Origin: Pseudomonas sp. GD03919
GTDB lineage: Bacteria > Pseudomonadota > Gammaproteobacteria > Pseudomonadales > Pseudomonadaceae
Assembly: GCF_029814935.1 (NCBI RefSeq)
Contig: NZ_CP104582.1
Location: forward strand, 4,340,001-4,404,000
Direction: 5' to 3'
DNA: 64,000 nucleotides
Shown: positions 15,966 through 26,500 of the stretch, piece after piece
Numbering within the stretch: position 1 is the stretch's first letter
Layout: every line of letters starts with the position of its first letter
The notes under the pieces: model-generated
What the model was told of the DNA's origin: nothing
Databases searched by the model: none
Seen by the model: only the letters and a program-made list of their open reading frames with translations
Translations under genes and position numbers: made by a program

Positions 15966-18900
15966 GTGACCCCTGCCCCAAAATTTCAGGAAGAATACAG
16001 CGCAAAGCTTCCGGCGCTGGCACTTCTGTGCAATCTCGGTTGGGAGTTCCTCTCACCCGAACAGGCGCTGTCCGCACGAGCGGGGAAGAGCGATGAGGTC
16101 GTTCTCCGCGATGTTCTGCGCCAGCAACTGGCTAAGCGTCGCTTCCTGTTCGGTGGGAATGAGTATCCACTTTCGCCCAAGGCAATCGACAATCTGGTCA
16201 ACGAAGTCTGTAGCCCTGCACTCAATGAAGGATTGATGGCTGCAAACGAACGGCTCTATAACCATCTGCTGTATGGCATCTCGGTGACGGAGTTCGTGGA
16301 TGGTAAAAAGGCCAGCCCAACCGTGGCGCTGATCGACTGGCACAATCCAGCCAACAACAGTTTTATCTTCACTGAAGAATTTCGCGTGCTACGCAGCGGC
16401 GGTGTGGAAGCGCGCAGGCCGGATATCGTTTGCTTCGTCAATGGCATTCCTCTGGTCGTAATCGAGGCCAAGCGCCCGGACGGCAACGCACAAAAAGGCC
16501 CGACAATCGACGAAGGCGTTTCGCAAAGCCTGCGCAACCAGCGTCATGACGAAATTCCCAAACTGTTCGCCTATAGCCAGTTACTGCTGTCGATCAATGG
16601 CAGCGATGGGCGCTATGCCACCTGCGGCACGCCAGCTAAGTTCTGGGCGGCTTGGCGCGAAGAGGATATCTCTACCTCTGAGTTGTACACGCTAAAGAAT
16701 CGCCAACTGACTGGTGTGCAGAAGGCGGCAATTTTCAGCCATCGCCCAGCGGCTGATCTGCACTGGTACGAAAACCTGATCGCTGGCGGCGAGCTCGCAC
16801 TGACAGGCCAGGATCAGTTGCTCATTAGCCTATTGTCCCCAGCCAGGCTGCTGGAGATGACTCGTTTCTTCACCTTGTTCGACAAGAAGGCCGGCAAGAT
16901 TGTCGCGCGCTACCAACAGGTGTTCGGCATCAAACGGCTGATTGAACGGATCAATCAGAAACGCAAAGACGGCGGTCGTGAAGGTGGTGTCATCTGGCAT
17001 ACAACCGGCTCGGGCAAATCATTCACCATGGTTTTTCTGAGCAAGGCGCTGATCCTGCATGACTCTCTCAAGCAGTGCCGCATTGTTGTAGTCACCGACC
17101 GGGTTGACCTGGAGAGCCAGCTGAGTAAAACGTTTGCCTCGGGCGGCGAACTGGCTGGCAAGAAGGATCGCGAGGCTGCCATGGCCACTTCCGGCACGCG
17201 CTTGGCTGAGCAAATCGGCAAGGGCAACGAGCGCATCATTTTCTCGCTGATCCAGAAGTTCAACAGCGCTACCAAGCTGCCACAGTGCGTGAACACCAGT
17301 GCCAACATCATCGTGCTTATCGATGAGGGTCATCGTAGCCAAGGCGGTGAAAACCATATCCGCATGAAGCAGGCGCTGCCCAATGCGGCCTTTGTCGCGT
17401 TTACCGGCACACCGCTGCTCAAGGACGATAAGACGACGAACAAGTTTGGCCCCATCGTGCATGCCTACACCATGCAGCGCGCAGTGGAGGATCAGGCTGT
17501 GACACCGTTGCTCTATGAAGAGCGCATACCTGATCTGGATGTAAATGCGCGGGCCATCGACAGTTGGTTTGAGCGAATCACTGAAGGGCTAAACGAACAG
17601 CAGAAAGCCGACCTCAAGCGCAAGTTCGCCAAGAAGGGGCAAATCTATAGCGCGGATGACCGTATTCGCCTGATAGCTCTGGATATTGCTAATCACTTCG
17701 TGAAGAACATCGACGAGGGGCTGAAGGGTCAATTGGCCTGTGAAAGCAAGGCCTCGGCAATCAAATACAAGCAGTACCTGGATGAAGCAGGCTTGCTCGA
17801 GAGCGCCGTTGTGATGAGCCCGCCGGATAGCCGTGAGGGCAACACCGATGTGGATGAGGCGGCCTCTCCCGAGGTAACCCTGTGGTGGAAGAAAAACGTC
17901 GGCAGCACGGATGAGCAGACCTACACCAAGCAATTAATCGAGCGATTCGACAAGGATGACTCACTCAAGCTCCTGATTGTGGTGGACAAGCTGCTGACGG
18001 GATTCGATGAGCCGAAAAACACCGTCCTCTACATCGACAAGCCACTTAAGGAGCACAACCTGATTCAGGCCATTGCCCGGGTAAACCGTCTGCATCCACT
18101 AAAGAAGTTCGGCCTGCTGATCGACTACAGAGGCATCCTTTCCGAGCTGGATACCACGATCCAAAAGTATCAGGATCTGGCCTCGCGCACCCAGGGCGGC
18201 TATGACATCAATGACATCGCTGGCCTCTATAACCAGATGAGCAGCGAGTACAAACGGCTACCCCAACTGCATAAGAACCTCTGGGCGATCTTCTCCGATG
18301 TGAAAAACAAAGGTGATATCGAACAGCTACGCCAAGTGCTGGTGCCCAGGATGCAAGAGCGCGATGGGGAGCTGGTTGATGTGAATCTCAAGGTACGCGA
18401 CGACTTCTACGAAGCTCTGACCGAGTTTGCTACCTGCCTAAAGGTCGCCTTGCAGTCAGCATCCTTCTTCGAGGACACCAGCTTCAGCGATGCCGACCGA
18501 GCTCATTACAAGGAAACTCTTAAACAGTTCTCCAGTCTGCGCCAACTCGCCAAACAAGATGCCGGTGAAACGGTGAACTACGACCAGTATGCCGAGCAGG
18601 TACGTAAGCTGCTGGATAAGCATGTGGTAGGCGTCGAGGTGAAAGACCCCGGCGGGGTTTATGAAGTCGGCAAGATGGGGCAGCAAAAGCCTGAACAGTG
18701 GAGCGAGGAAAAGACGCGCAACGAAACAGACATCATCAAGACCCGTGTCAGCAAGATGATTGAGCAGGAGTTGCGTGATGACCCCTACGCCCAAGAGGCG
18801 TTCTCCAAACTGCTGCGCCAGGCCATCGAAGAGGCGGCAAAGCTATTTGACCACCCGCTTAAGCAATACCTGCTATTCCACGAATTTGAGCAGAAGGTGC

Positions 18901-19241
18901 AGGCCCGCAAGCTCGATGAGCTGCCAGATGCTTTTGCAGGTAACCGGCATGCCCAGGCGTACTTCGGCATTTTCAAGAAGAGCCTTCCTGAGGCCTTGGT
19001 TTCAGCTGATGAACAGGCACAGGATCACTGGGTAAAACTGGCTTTCAGCCTGGATGAAATGGTCACGACCTCAGTGGCTGAGCACTCAATCAACCCACAA
19101 AATATCGAAAGCGATATTCGCAAGAAGCTACTGCCGCTGCTCTTCAAGGAGTGCAAAGCGGTGGGCGCTGGCATGGATCAGGCGAAGGCCATGGTTGAGT
19201 GGGTGGTGCAAATCACGCGAGTAGGCTTGTCGGGCTTATGA
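15966..19241 (+). CDS. hsdR: Type I restriction endonuclease subunit R
   Basis: A 1091-residue motor/nuclease subunit. The PD-(D/E)xK nuclease is at the N-terminus: RRPDIVCFVNGIPLVVIEAK, with D153, E167 and K169 as catalytic candidates. The SF2 motor follows: Walker A TTGSGKS (about residues 346-352), a DEGH box in VLIDEGHRSQGG, AFTGTPLL, and the motif VI-like ARVNRLHP. The C-terminal helical domain binds the M2S core. A GTG start at 15966 is preferred (GAAGGA eight bases upstream) to the ATG at 15933, which would add 11 basic residues. It cuts unmodified DNA after translocation. The stop overlaps the next gene (ATGA). Confidence 0.95.
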   Translation: MTPAPKFQEEYSAKLPALALLCNLGWEFLSPEQALSARAGKSDEVVLRDVLRQQLAKRRFLFGGNEYPLSPKAIDNLVNEVCSPALNEGLMAANERLYNHLLYGISVTEFVDGKKASPTVALIDWHNPANNSFIFTEEFRVLRSGGVEARRPDIVCFVNGIPLVVIEAKRPDGNAQKGPTIDEGVSQSLRNQRHDEIPKLFAYSQLLLSINGSDGRYATCGTPAKFWAAWREEDISTSELYTLKNRQLTGVQKAAIFSHRPAADLHWYENLIAGGELALTGQDQLLISLLSPARLLEMTRFFTLFDKKAGKIVARYQQVFGIKRLIERINQKRKDGGREGGVIWHTTGSGKSFTMVFLSKALILHDSLKQCRIVVVTDRVDLESQLSKTFASGGELAGKKDREAAMATSGTRLAEQIGKGNERIIFSLIQKFNSATKLPQCVNTSANIIVLIDEGHRSQGGENHIRMKQALPNAAFVAFTGTPLLKDDKTTNKFGPIVHAYTMQRAVEDQAVTPLLYEERIPDLDVNARAIDSWFERITEGLNEQQKADLKRKFAKKGQIYSADDRIRLIALDIANHFVKNIDEGLKGQLACESKASAIKYKQYLDEAGLLESAVVMSPPDSREGNTDVDEAASPEVTLWWKKNVGSTDEQTYTKQLIERFDKDDSLKLLIVVDKLLTGFDEPKNTVLYIDKPLKEHNLIQAIARVNRLHPLKKFGLLIDYRGILSELDTTIQKYQDLASRTQGGYDINDIAGLYNQMSSEYKRLPQLHKNLWAIFSDVKNKGDIEQLRQVLVPRMQERDGELVDVNLKVRDDFYEALTEFATCLKVALQSASFFEDTSFSDADRAHYKETLKQFSSLRQLAKQDAGETVNYDQYAEQVRKLLDKHVVGVEVKDPGGVYEVGKMGQQKPEQWSEEKTRNETDIIKTRVSKMIEQELRDDPYAQEAFSKLLRQAIEEAAKLFDHPLKQYLLFHEFEQKVQARKLDELPDAFAGNRHAQAYFGIFKKSLPEALVSADEQAQDHWVKLAFSLDEMVTTSVAEHSINPQNIESDIRKKLLPLLFKECKAVGAGMDQAKAMVEWVVQITRVGLSGL

Positions 19242-20014
19242 GTGTACCCATCGTCATGAGCGCTCCACCTGCCTCCGCAGTGTCGAGCTGGCTGAGCTTC
19301 CACTATGCCGATGAGTTGATACAGGTTGAAAGGGCGCGAAGGGCTCGCGATGTTTCACGCATTCTGATCAAGGTCGATCCAGACTGCCGCGTGCGCGTCA
19401 GTGCGCCGGATGGGGCCAGCGATGAACAGGTATTGGCCGCGCTGAAACGACGCGGTCGCTGGATCTATGAGCAGCTTCGTGAGTTCCGTGCTCAGCTAAC
19501 GCACATTCGCCCGCGGCAGTACATCAGCGGGGAAAGCCACTACTACTTGGGCAAGCAGTATGTGCTCAAGGTGATTGAGGCGCCTGAAGAGCTACAGAAG
19601 GTGCGTTTGTTGCGGGGCAAGCTGGAGGTTTCTGTTCGGGTAAAGTCAGCAGACAAGATCCGCGAACTCCTTTACGCCTGGTACAAAGCTCGCGCCCGAG
19701 AGGTGTTTGATCGACGTCTAGATGCTGTCTTGCAACAAGCCCTTTGGGTTGCAACCAAACCGCCACTGCGCATCCTAAGCATGCAGACACAGTGGGGCAG
19801 TTGTTCACCTGCGGGCCGTATCACGCTCAATCCCCACTTGGTTAAAGCATCCCGCGAGTGCATCGACTATGTGATCTTGCATGAGCTTTGCCACATCGCC
19901 GAACACAACCACAGTGAGCGGTTCTACCGCCTTATGCAGCAGGTCATGCCGCAATGGGAAAAGACAAAAAAACGACTGGACGGTATGGCGGCTGCCTTGC
20001 TGAACGGAGGCTGA
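19238..20014 (+). CDS. YgjP/SprT-like zinc metallopeptidase
   Basis: A 258-residue protein of the YgjP (DUF45) type. The zinc motif HELCH (about residues 215-219) is followed by the third-ligand region EHNHSERFYRLMQQVMPQW, and upstream stands the family's QTQWGSCSPAGRITLN segment. ATG 19238 overlaps the hsdR stop by four bases. Such metallopeptidase genes are regular last members of type I restriction operons. Their substrate is not established; one idea is turnover of restriction subunits to limit self-damage. Confidence 0.88.
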   Translation: MSVPIVMSAPPASAVSSWLSFHYADELIQVERARRARDVSRILIKVDPDCRVRVSAPDGASDEQVLAALKRRGRWIYEQLREFRAQLTHIRPRQYISGESHYYLGKQYVLKVIEAPEELQKVRLLRGKLEVSVRVKSADKIRELLYAWYKARAREVFDRRLDAVLQQALWVATKPPLRILSMQTQWGSCSPAGRITLNPHLVKASRECIDYVILHELCHIAEHNHSERFYRLMQQVMPQWEKTKKRLDGMAAALLNGG

Positions 20015-20167
20015 GCATCTCTTGATTCACGTGCATCCATCAATGCACTTCATCTCCAGCCCCCACAAGCCGGATGAATCCGTCGCCTTGTTTTAAGACT
20101 GAAAAAAGGACACGATCCAAGGACAGCCTTTGAGGCAGCTCACTCGTTCACAAAAAAGGAATTATGT

Positions 20168-23100
20168 GTGCCGCTTGTCCAATGGATTTCAGATTTTTTA
20201 TCTAGGCGTGGACTGCAAGAGCCGGATGGTCGTCCCCTATTCGCCTATAAGACCTCATCAGAAGAATTCGAGACACTGCGCCAGCTCTTGCATGGGCTCA
20301 ACCTAGGGCAACACGCGCACCCCGAATATGCTCAGGCCTGGCTACTTTTTGCGGCCGAATGGTGGAAGCGCGAATATCCAGGGGGAGCATGGCGCTGGGG
20401 ACCACTGTGCGAGGCAGCCGGCCAGAGAAAGGTAGCTCATGAGAAGACCCGCAGCCTGGTAATTGATGGGCGTCGTCAGTGGCGTCTGCAAACCACTATA
20501 AAAAGTGAAGGCAAACGTTTCATCGGCCTGGTCGCGGTGAATGGCGGCCTGCCCATGCGCCTTGTCGAGTCGGCACAGGGCGGGTTATCCCGCCTGCTAC
20601 GCATGGTCACTGAGCAGGCACTGGAATACCGCCTGCAGGATGAGCATCTGCGCCAGGCCATCGAGGCCCAGGCCGAGCTTTTGCCCGCCTGCTACCAGCA
20701 GGCGCCGGTCTACGAACTGCTCGACAGCTTGGTCAAGGCGGTGCTGCACATCCGCAAGGCCTATGCCCTGCAGGGCGCCCAAGACCCAATCGCCCGGCTG
20801 CAGGAAGAGTGCCCTCACTGGGAAGAGCTCTTCCCCATCGCCCTCGATTCCCAGGCCGCCGCCAGCCTGATCAAGGGTCTGGTCCGGGATACAGTCAGCA
20901 TCACGCCCCAGTCGCGGCGGCCTCCTTTCCAGATCCAGCGCGGCCTGCGCTTCAGTTCCGATGGCTCCATACCCGTCTACGAGCTGTCCTTCGTGATGCA
21001 GGCTCAGGCCAGGCGCGATCAGGTTGCCGAGGCGCTGGGGATGGCTGTGGATGCGCTGCCGCCACACTTCCAGCTCCTGCTGCGCATCGGCGAGCGGGAA
21101 TACCTGGTCGGCGAAGCCCTGCTTAGAGACGAGGAATACCAGCTGATCGCCAGGCCGCTGCCGGCCATCCACAGCCTGCACAATGCCGCGCAGCTGATCG
21201 TCAGCCGCTGGGGCGCCACCCTGCACATTGCCAACCTACCGGGCGGCGAAGCCTTGAGCCATGACGAGCCGCTGATCTTCGAGAATACCTACCCCTTTGC
21301 CCGCCTGCTCGCCCAGGGCGATGCGCTGGTCAAGGGCGAGTCGGCACTGGCGGCCATGCCGGCAAGAACCATCGTGTATGCCGAAGAAGGCGAGGCTCGC
21401 GAGCTGCATGACTGCCTGGCCGACGGGCAAATGCTGATGGAACTTCCCGCCGGTACCACCCGGCTCACGTACAAACAACAGCCCTTCGTTGTCACCATCA
21501 GCGCCAGCGCTACCCGCCACCCGGAAGCCTACTGGCATGGCAACAGTCTGGAGGCGCTCTCCGTGCCGGGGCTGCTGTTCCGTGGCACGCCGCGCCTACG
21601 CATTGAGCAGGGAACGGGCTTTTCCAGCTATGCGCCCGCCCATGAGCTGTTTGTCCGCACGCAGGGCAAGGAGCTGCCGCTCGCCCAAGCCCGGGCGCCG
21701 GGGCTGTGCCGGCTGATCTGGCGCAAGGATGGCCAGCGCCTGCTGAACACCCGCGCCGTGCTTCTCCCGGACGAAGCCTCCATCACCTACGCGCCGGGCG
21801 CCACTACCCTCGAGGGCAGCATTCGCCTTCACCACTGGCCTGATGTGCCCGTGCGCTGCGAGAGCGAACAGATCGCGCTGGAGCGCCGCCATGATGGAAC
21901 AGGCCTGACCCTGCGGCTGAAGAGCACCGGCAGCCGGCCGGCCACCACGGTTCCGCTGTGCCTGCAGTGGCCCGACGGCGAGCAGAAGCTCACTCTGCCC
22001 TTCCCCGGCTATGGCGTCACGCTGCTGCGCAACGACACTCCTCTCAAGCTGAATCAGGCCCTGACCATCGAAGAGCTGATCGGATGCCGTGCGGTATTGA
22101 TGTCGACACAGGGCGCCGAGAACTGGCAGATTCGCCTGACCTCCGGCGGCACCGACTCACGCTCCACCCTGTCGCAGGAAATTCGCTACACCGGGATCCG
22201 CGAAATCCGTCTGTTCGAGCTGATTCCGGCAATCCAGCAGATGATGTCCTGCCACCCCGGACTCGATCATACCGTGCAGCTGGAGCTGATCCACGCCCAC
22301 CAGACCCACGCCCGCCTGCAGGTGGGCCGCTACTCGACGCGCATCCGCCTGCACAGCCAAAAAGAAATGGCCTCCCTGAGCGATGGCGCTCGTGATCTCC
22401 TGCCCGAGCAGCCCCAGGCCGAGGGCCTGATACTGGCCCTGCCTCTGGCCGAGCCGGAACATGACCCAGTCAGCCTGCCGCTGCATTTCTCCGAGCAGGT
22501 GTTCACCGGCAACTGGCTGGTCAGCCTGCCGACCGATGCGGTTGGTCCCTGGCTGCTGTACACCCCCGACGACTCCAAACTGCACAGCCGTCCGACCGTC
22601 GTGCCGCCGACCGTGAGACAACTGTCGAAGCCCCTGACCCCGCTGCGCGACGCGCTCTGCGAAGCCGATGGTGAAGAGCGCATGCGCCTGCTCCGAGCCG
22701 CGCTGCGCGCCATGGCCGCGGATCCAGAAGCCGAGGACTGGCAGACGCTGGAGCTGCTGCTGGACCGGCTGCACCATCTGCCGCTGGCCAGCTTGGATAT
22801 CTGCCAGGCACTGATCCGCGAGCCGCAGGCGCTGGCCATGGCCACCCTGCGGCTGGACGATTTCTCCAGCCGCCTGGCCGAGCGCCTGCCCTGCGAGCTG
22901 CCCTTCGAGTGGCTGCTGATTGCCCCGGAGCACTGGTTCGACACCTTTGCGACATTGCGCCAACAGCTGGCCGCCGACAATCCCCGGCTACTGTCGCTGA
23001 TCCGCACCGACATCCAGAGTAAGAGCCAGTTCCTGTCTCGCTGGCAGCCCGCGCTGCGCTTTATCTTCGATCAGGGCCTGCACCACTCCTTCGATCTGCA

Positions 23101-23515
23101 AAGCCCGGATGTGGGGTTCTTCCTGAAAAACCCGGCGATGCTCACCGCCTCCTGGCAGTCGCACCTGTTTGATGGCGAGCACTCGGCCATGCAGCAGATG
23201 TTCCGGCGGAACCCTGCCGAAACCCATCAATACCCCGGCAGCGGCAATACGGATATAGGAGCCTTCCTGAAAACGCCCCACGGGCAAATGCTCCTCCGCT
23301 GCAGCAAGCTCCCTGCCAACGACTTCAAGTTGGCCACGGTCATGCTGCCCTTCATGGCCGCCTTCGATACCTACGCTGGCCGCGGGCAGCAATGGCAAGC
23401 CGACCCGGCACGCCTGTTCAGCCTCAGAGACGCTCGCCAGTTCGATACCGTCTGGTTCGACTCCGCCTATCAACTCGGCCTGGCCATGGCGCAAGCCGCC
23501 TCGATGCAGAAGTGA
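20168..23515 (+). CDS. druH: Druantia type III protein DruH
   Basis: A 1115-residue protein resembling the STY4851/ECs_5259 family, which pairs with a giant DUF1998 helicase in two-gene Druantia systems. I see no enzymatic motif. Key evidence is its size, the N-terminal look (RRGLQEPDGRPLFAYKTS, RLLHGLN-like segments) and the helicase gene starting 5 bases after its stop. A GTG at 20168 is the start, preceded by AAGGA; an out-of-frame ATG at 20164 is not used. About 150 bp separates it from the restriction operon, so it probably has its own promoter. Druantia blocks phage propagation by an undefined mechanism. Confidence 0.85.
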   Translation: MPLVQWISDFLSRRGLQEPDGRPLFAYKTSSEEFETLRQLLHGLNLGQHAHPEYAQAWLLFAAEWWKREYPGGAWRWGPLCEAAGQRKVAHEKTRSLVIDGRRQWRLQTTIKSEGKRFIGLVAVNGGLPMRLVESAQGGLSRLLRMVTEQALEYRLQDEHLRQAIEAQAELLPACYQQAPVYELLDSLVKAVLHIRKAYALQGAQDPIARLQEECPHWEELFPIALDSQAAASLIKGLVRDTVSITPQSRRPPFQIQRGLRFSSDGSIPVYELSFVMQAQARRDQVAEALGMAVDALPPHFQLLLRIGEREYLVGEALLRDEEYQLIARPLPAIHSLHNAAQLIVSRWGATLHIANLPGGEALSHDEPLIFENTYPFARLLAQGDALVKGESALAAMPARTIVYAEEGEARELHDCLADGQMLMELPAGTTRLTYKQQPFVVTISASATRHPEAYWHGNSLEALSVPGLLFRGTPRLRIEQGTGFSSYAPAHELFVRTQGKELPLAQARAPGLCRLIWRKDGQRLLNTRAVLLPDEASITYAPGATTLEGSIRLHHWPDVPVRCESEQIALERRHDGTGLTLRLKSTGSRPATTVPLCLQWPDGEQKLTLPFPGYGVTLLRNDTPLKLNQALTIEELIGCRAVLMSTQGAENWQIRLTSGGTDSRSTLSQEIRYTGIREIRLFELIPAIQQMMSCHPGLDHTVQLELIHAHQTHARLQVGRYSTRIRLHSQKEMASLSDGARDLLPEQPQAEGLILALPLAEPEHDPVSLPLHFSEQVFTGNWLVSLPTDAVGPWLLYTPDDSKLHSRPTVVPPTVRQLSKPLTPLRDALCEADGEERMRLLRAALRAMAADPEAEDWQTLELLLDRLHHLPLASLDICQALIREPQALAMATLRLDDFSSRLAERLPCELPFEWLLIAPEHWFDTFATLRQQLAADNPRLLSLIRTDIQSKSQFLSRWQPALRFIFDQGLHHSFDLQSPDVGFFLKNPAMLTASWQSHLFDGEHSAMQQMFRRNPAETHQYPGSGNTDIGAFLKTPHGQMLLRCSKLPANDFKLATVMLPFMAAFDTYAGRGQQWQADPARLFSLRDARQFDTVWFDSAYQLGLAMAQAASMQK

Positions 23516-23520
23516 ATCAC

Positions 23521-26500
23521 ATGCTCTATCAGAAGAACTATTTCTCCGCCCTCACCGACAACCTGAGCACCCGCAGCGAGCGTGCCGCCCAGGGCCTGCT
23601 CAGCCTCGGCAACCCGCAGCTGCGCCAGTTTCTACATGACCAGCTGACCGCCGCCCCCGGCACGCCGGGCGCCTGGCTGGCCGATCCGGTCTTCGAGCCG
23701 ACCTTCGGCTGGCAGGAAAGTGCTGAAACCATGGGCTCACTGGCCGGCGGCAACCTGCTGCACTGGCGCCTTGCCGATACGATGGCACACCCGCCCAAAA
23801 AGGAAGACGGAGAAGACCTTATAGATCCTTTTCCAGAAGACCGTAGATTGTTTACGCATCAGTTAGCAGCGTGGGAGATCCTCAACCGTGCGGAGCCGCA
23901 ATCGCTTGTGGTGACCAGCGGCACCGGCTCAGGCAAGACCGAATGCTTCCTGGTGCCGGTCCTCAACCAGTTGGCCAAGGCCATCGACGCGGGCGAAGAC
24001 CCGGAAGGCGTTCGCGCCCTGTTCATCTACCCGCTGAACGCGCTGATCAACTCGCAACAGAACCGCCTGGATGCCTGGACCCACGGATTCGGCGGACAGA
24101 TTCGCCATTGTCTATACACCGGTGCCCTGGAGAACGAACGCAGGAATAGAGACCAGCAGTACGATGGCCAGGTGATCGACCGCAAGAGCCTGCGCGCCAG
24201 CCCGCCGCAACTGCTGGTGACTAACGCGACCATGCTGGAGTACATGCTCATCCGTAAGGATGATGAGCCGATCCTGCAGAAGTCGGCCGGCAGGCTGCGC
24301 TGGATCATTCTTGACGAGGCGCACACCCACATCGGCTCCCAGGCCGCGGAGATGGCGCTGCTGCTGCGCCGGGTAATGCTGGCCTTCCAGGTCAAGCCGC
24401 AGGATGTGCGCTTCGTGGCAACCTCGGCCACCTTCGGCTCGGATACCCAGACCATCGAGAGCCTGCGCACCTTCCTCGCCGATATCGGCGGAGTGGATCC
24501 GCAGCAGGTGCATGTCGTGCAGGGTCATCGGGATATCCCGGCGCTGCTGAACGCCACCCCGGATGCCGAGCAGGACACCCCTGAAGCCATCGGCGCCATC
24601 GAGGCGGACCGGGAGCAGTCAGCGCTGCGCTACCAGCGCCTCGAGGCCAGCCCGACCGCTCGGCGGCTGCGCGCCCTGTTCATGCCTGATGGCCAGGTGA
24701 AACCACAAAGCCTGCAAGGGCTGATCCGTGAGTCCGGTCTACCCTCCGCGCAGGTGCTCGCCTGGCTGGATCTGCTGTCCGGCACCAAGAGTGCCGAAGG
24801 GCTGTCCTTCCTGCCGCTGCGCGCACACCTGTTCCATAACGTGATTCCGGCAATCCGCGCCTGCGTGGACCGCCACTGCAGCCACAAGGTTGGCTCCGCG
24901 CTGGAGCATGCCGACTGGCCGTTTGGCATGGTTTACCTGGAAGAGCGAACTCACTGCCGCTGCGGCGCGCCGCTGATGCCGCTGGTGTCCTGCGAGGAGT
25001 GCAACGAGAGCTTCCTGCAGGCGGCGACTACCAACCACGGGAGACTTATCGATCAGTCGCAACAACAGGTCGATGAGTTCTCTCTTGACGAGGAGCCTAC
25101 GGATACCGATGACCAAGCTGATGACATTGCATTACTCAGCCGTGTCCTGATTACCAATCGTCCTACCAACTACAGCTATCCCGAGTTTCTGGATCGTGAC
25201 AGCCAAAGGTTGAAGCACGACGGCCCTAAGGTTGGCTACCTAGAGCTACAAGTTTTTCGCAGCCAAAAGAACGAATGCCCCTGCTGTGGCGCCAACATCC
25301 AAGGCCGCAGCCTGCTGCGCCCGGCGCGCATCGGCACGCCCTTCACCCTGAGCACGGTGATCGGCACCCTGCTGGAGTTCTGCCCGCCGGATCCGATGCC
25401 GACCGGCAAGCCGTTCCAGGGCCGCAAGCTGATCTCCTTCACCGACAGCCGCCAGGGTACGGCGCGGATTGCGGTCAAGCTGCAGCAGGACTCCGAGCGC
25501 AACCGGATTCGCGGACTTGTATACCAGCACTTACTGCACTCGCAGCCAGCCAACCCACTCTCACCTACCCAGCAAGACAAACTGAGAGCTCTTGAAGCAA
25601 AGAAGGCCTGCGACAGTCTCGACGATTCAGAAGAAATGCTGCTTGACGTGCTGAAAGATAAGCAAGCTATAGCGTTATCGGGCATGGAAATCAGCTGGAC
25701 CGATATGGCCAACTATCTGGCCGGAACCCCAGAGCTGCAGATGGGCATGCTCGATTATTACAACAATCTCGCGCCGAACACCTTCGGCAAGCAGGACAGT
25801 GTGGCCCTGGCCAACATGCTGCTGGCCCGCGAGTTCTATCGCCGTCCGAAACGCGCCAACAGCCTGGAAACCTTGGGCCTTGTGCAGGTGTGCTACCCCA
25901 AGCTGGCCAGCATCACCAGCAAGCCCATGGCCTGGCCTGCACACCTGGATGTCGAGTCCTGGCGCATCTACCTGAAGGTGCTGATGGACTTTTTCGTCCG
26001 CGAAAACACCATCCTGAACATCGATAAACGCTGGCAGTCGCTGATCGGCGCGCGTATCAGCCCCAAATGGGCTGTGCCGCCGGTCCTGGGGAAAAAACCT
26101 GAAAAGCTGCAAAGTCGCTTTGCCCGCTGGCCTACGGTCAACACCGTCAATGGCATCCAGTCGCGGGCCATCCTGCTGCTCTGCAAGGCATTCAACTGGT
26201 CGACCGCGGCCCACCAAGACCACATCGACTCGATCCTGAGCGAAGCATGGCGCGTGCTGCAGGGAAAACTGCTGACCTCATTCGGCGATAGCTACCAACT
26301 CGATCTCAAGGATCTGAGCTTCCGGCTGCCCGAAACGGTCTATCTGTGCCCGGTATCGCGGCGCTTCATCGACACCCCGTTCGAGCAACTCAGCCCCTAC
26401 ACGCCACGTACCGACCGCGACATGGTCGTCAAGGTGAGGCCCTACACCCTGCCGCGTCCGCCCGAGGCGCTCCTGCATGTGCCGGGTGATGAGGGCCTGC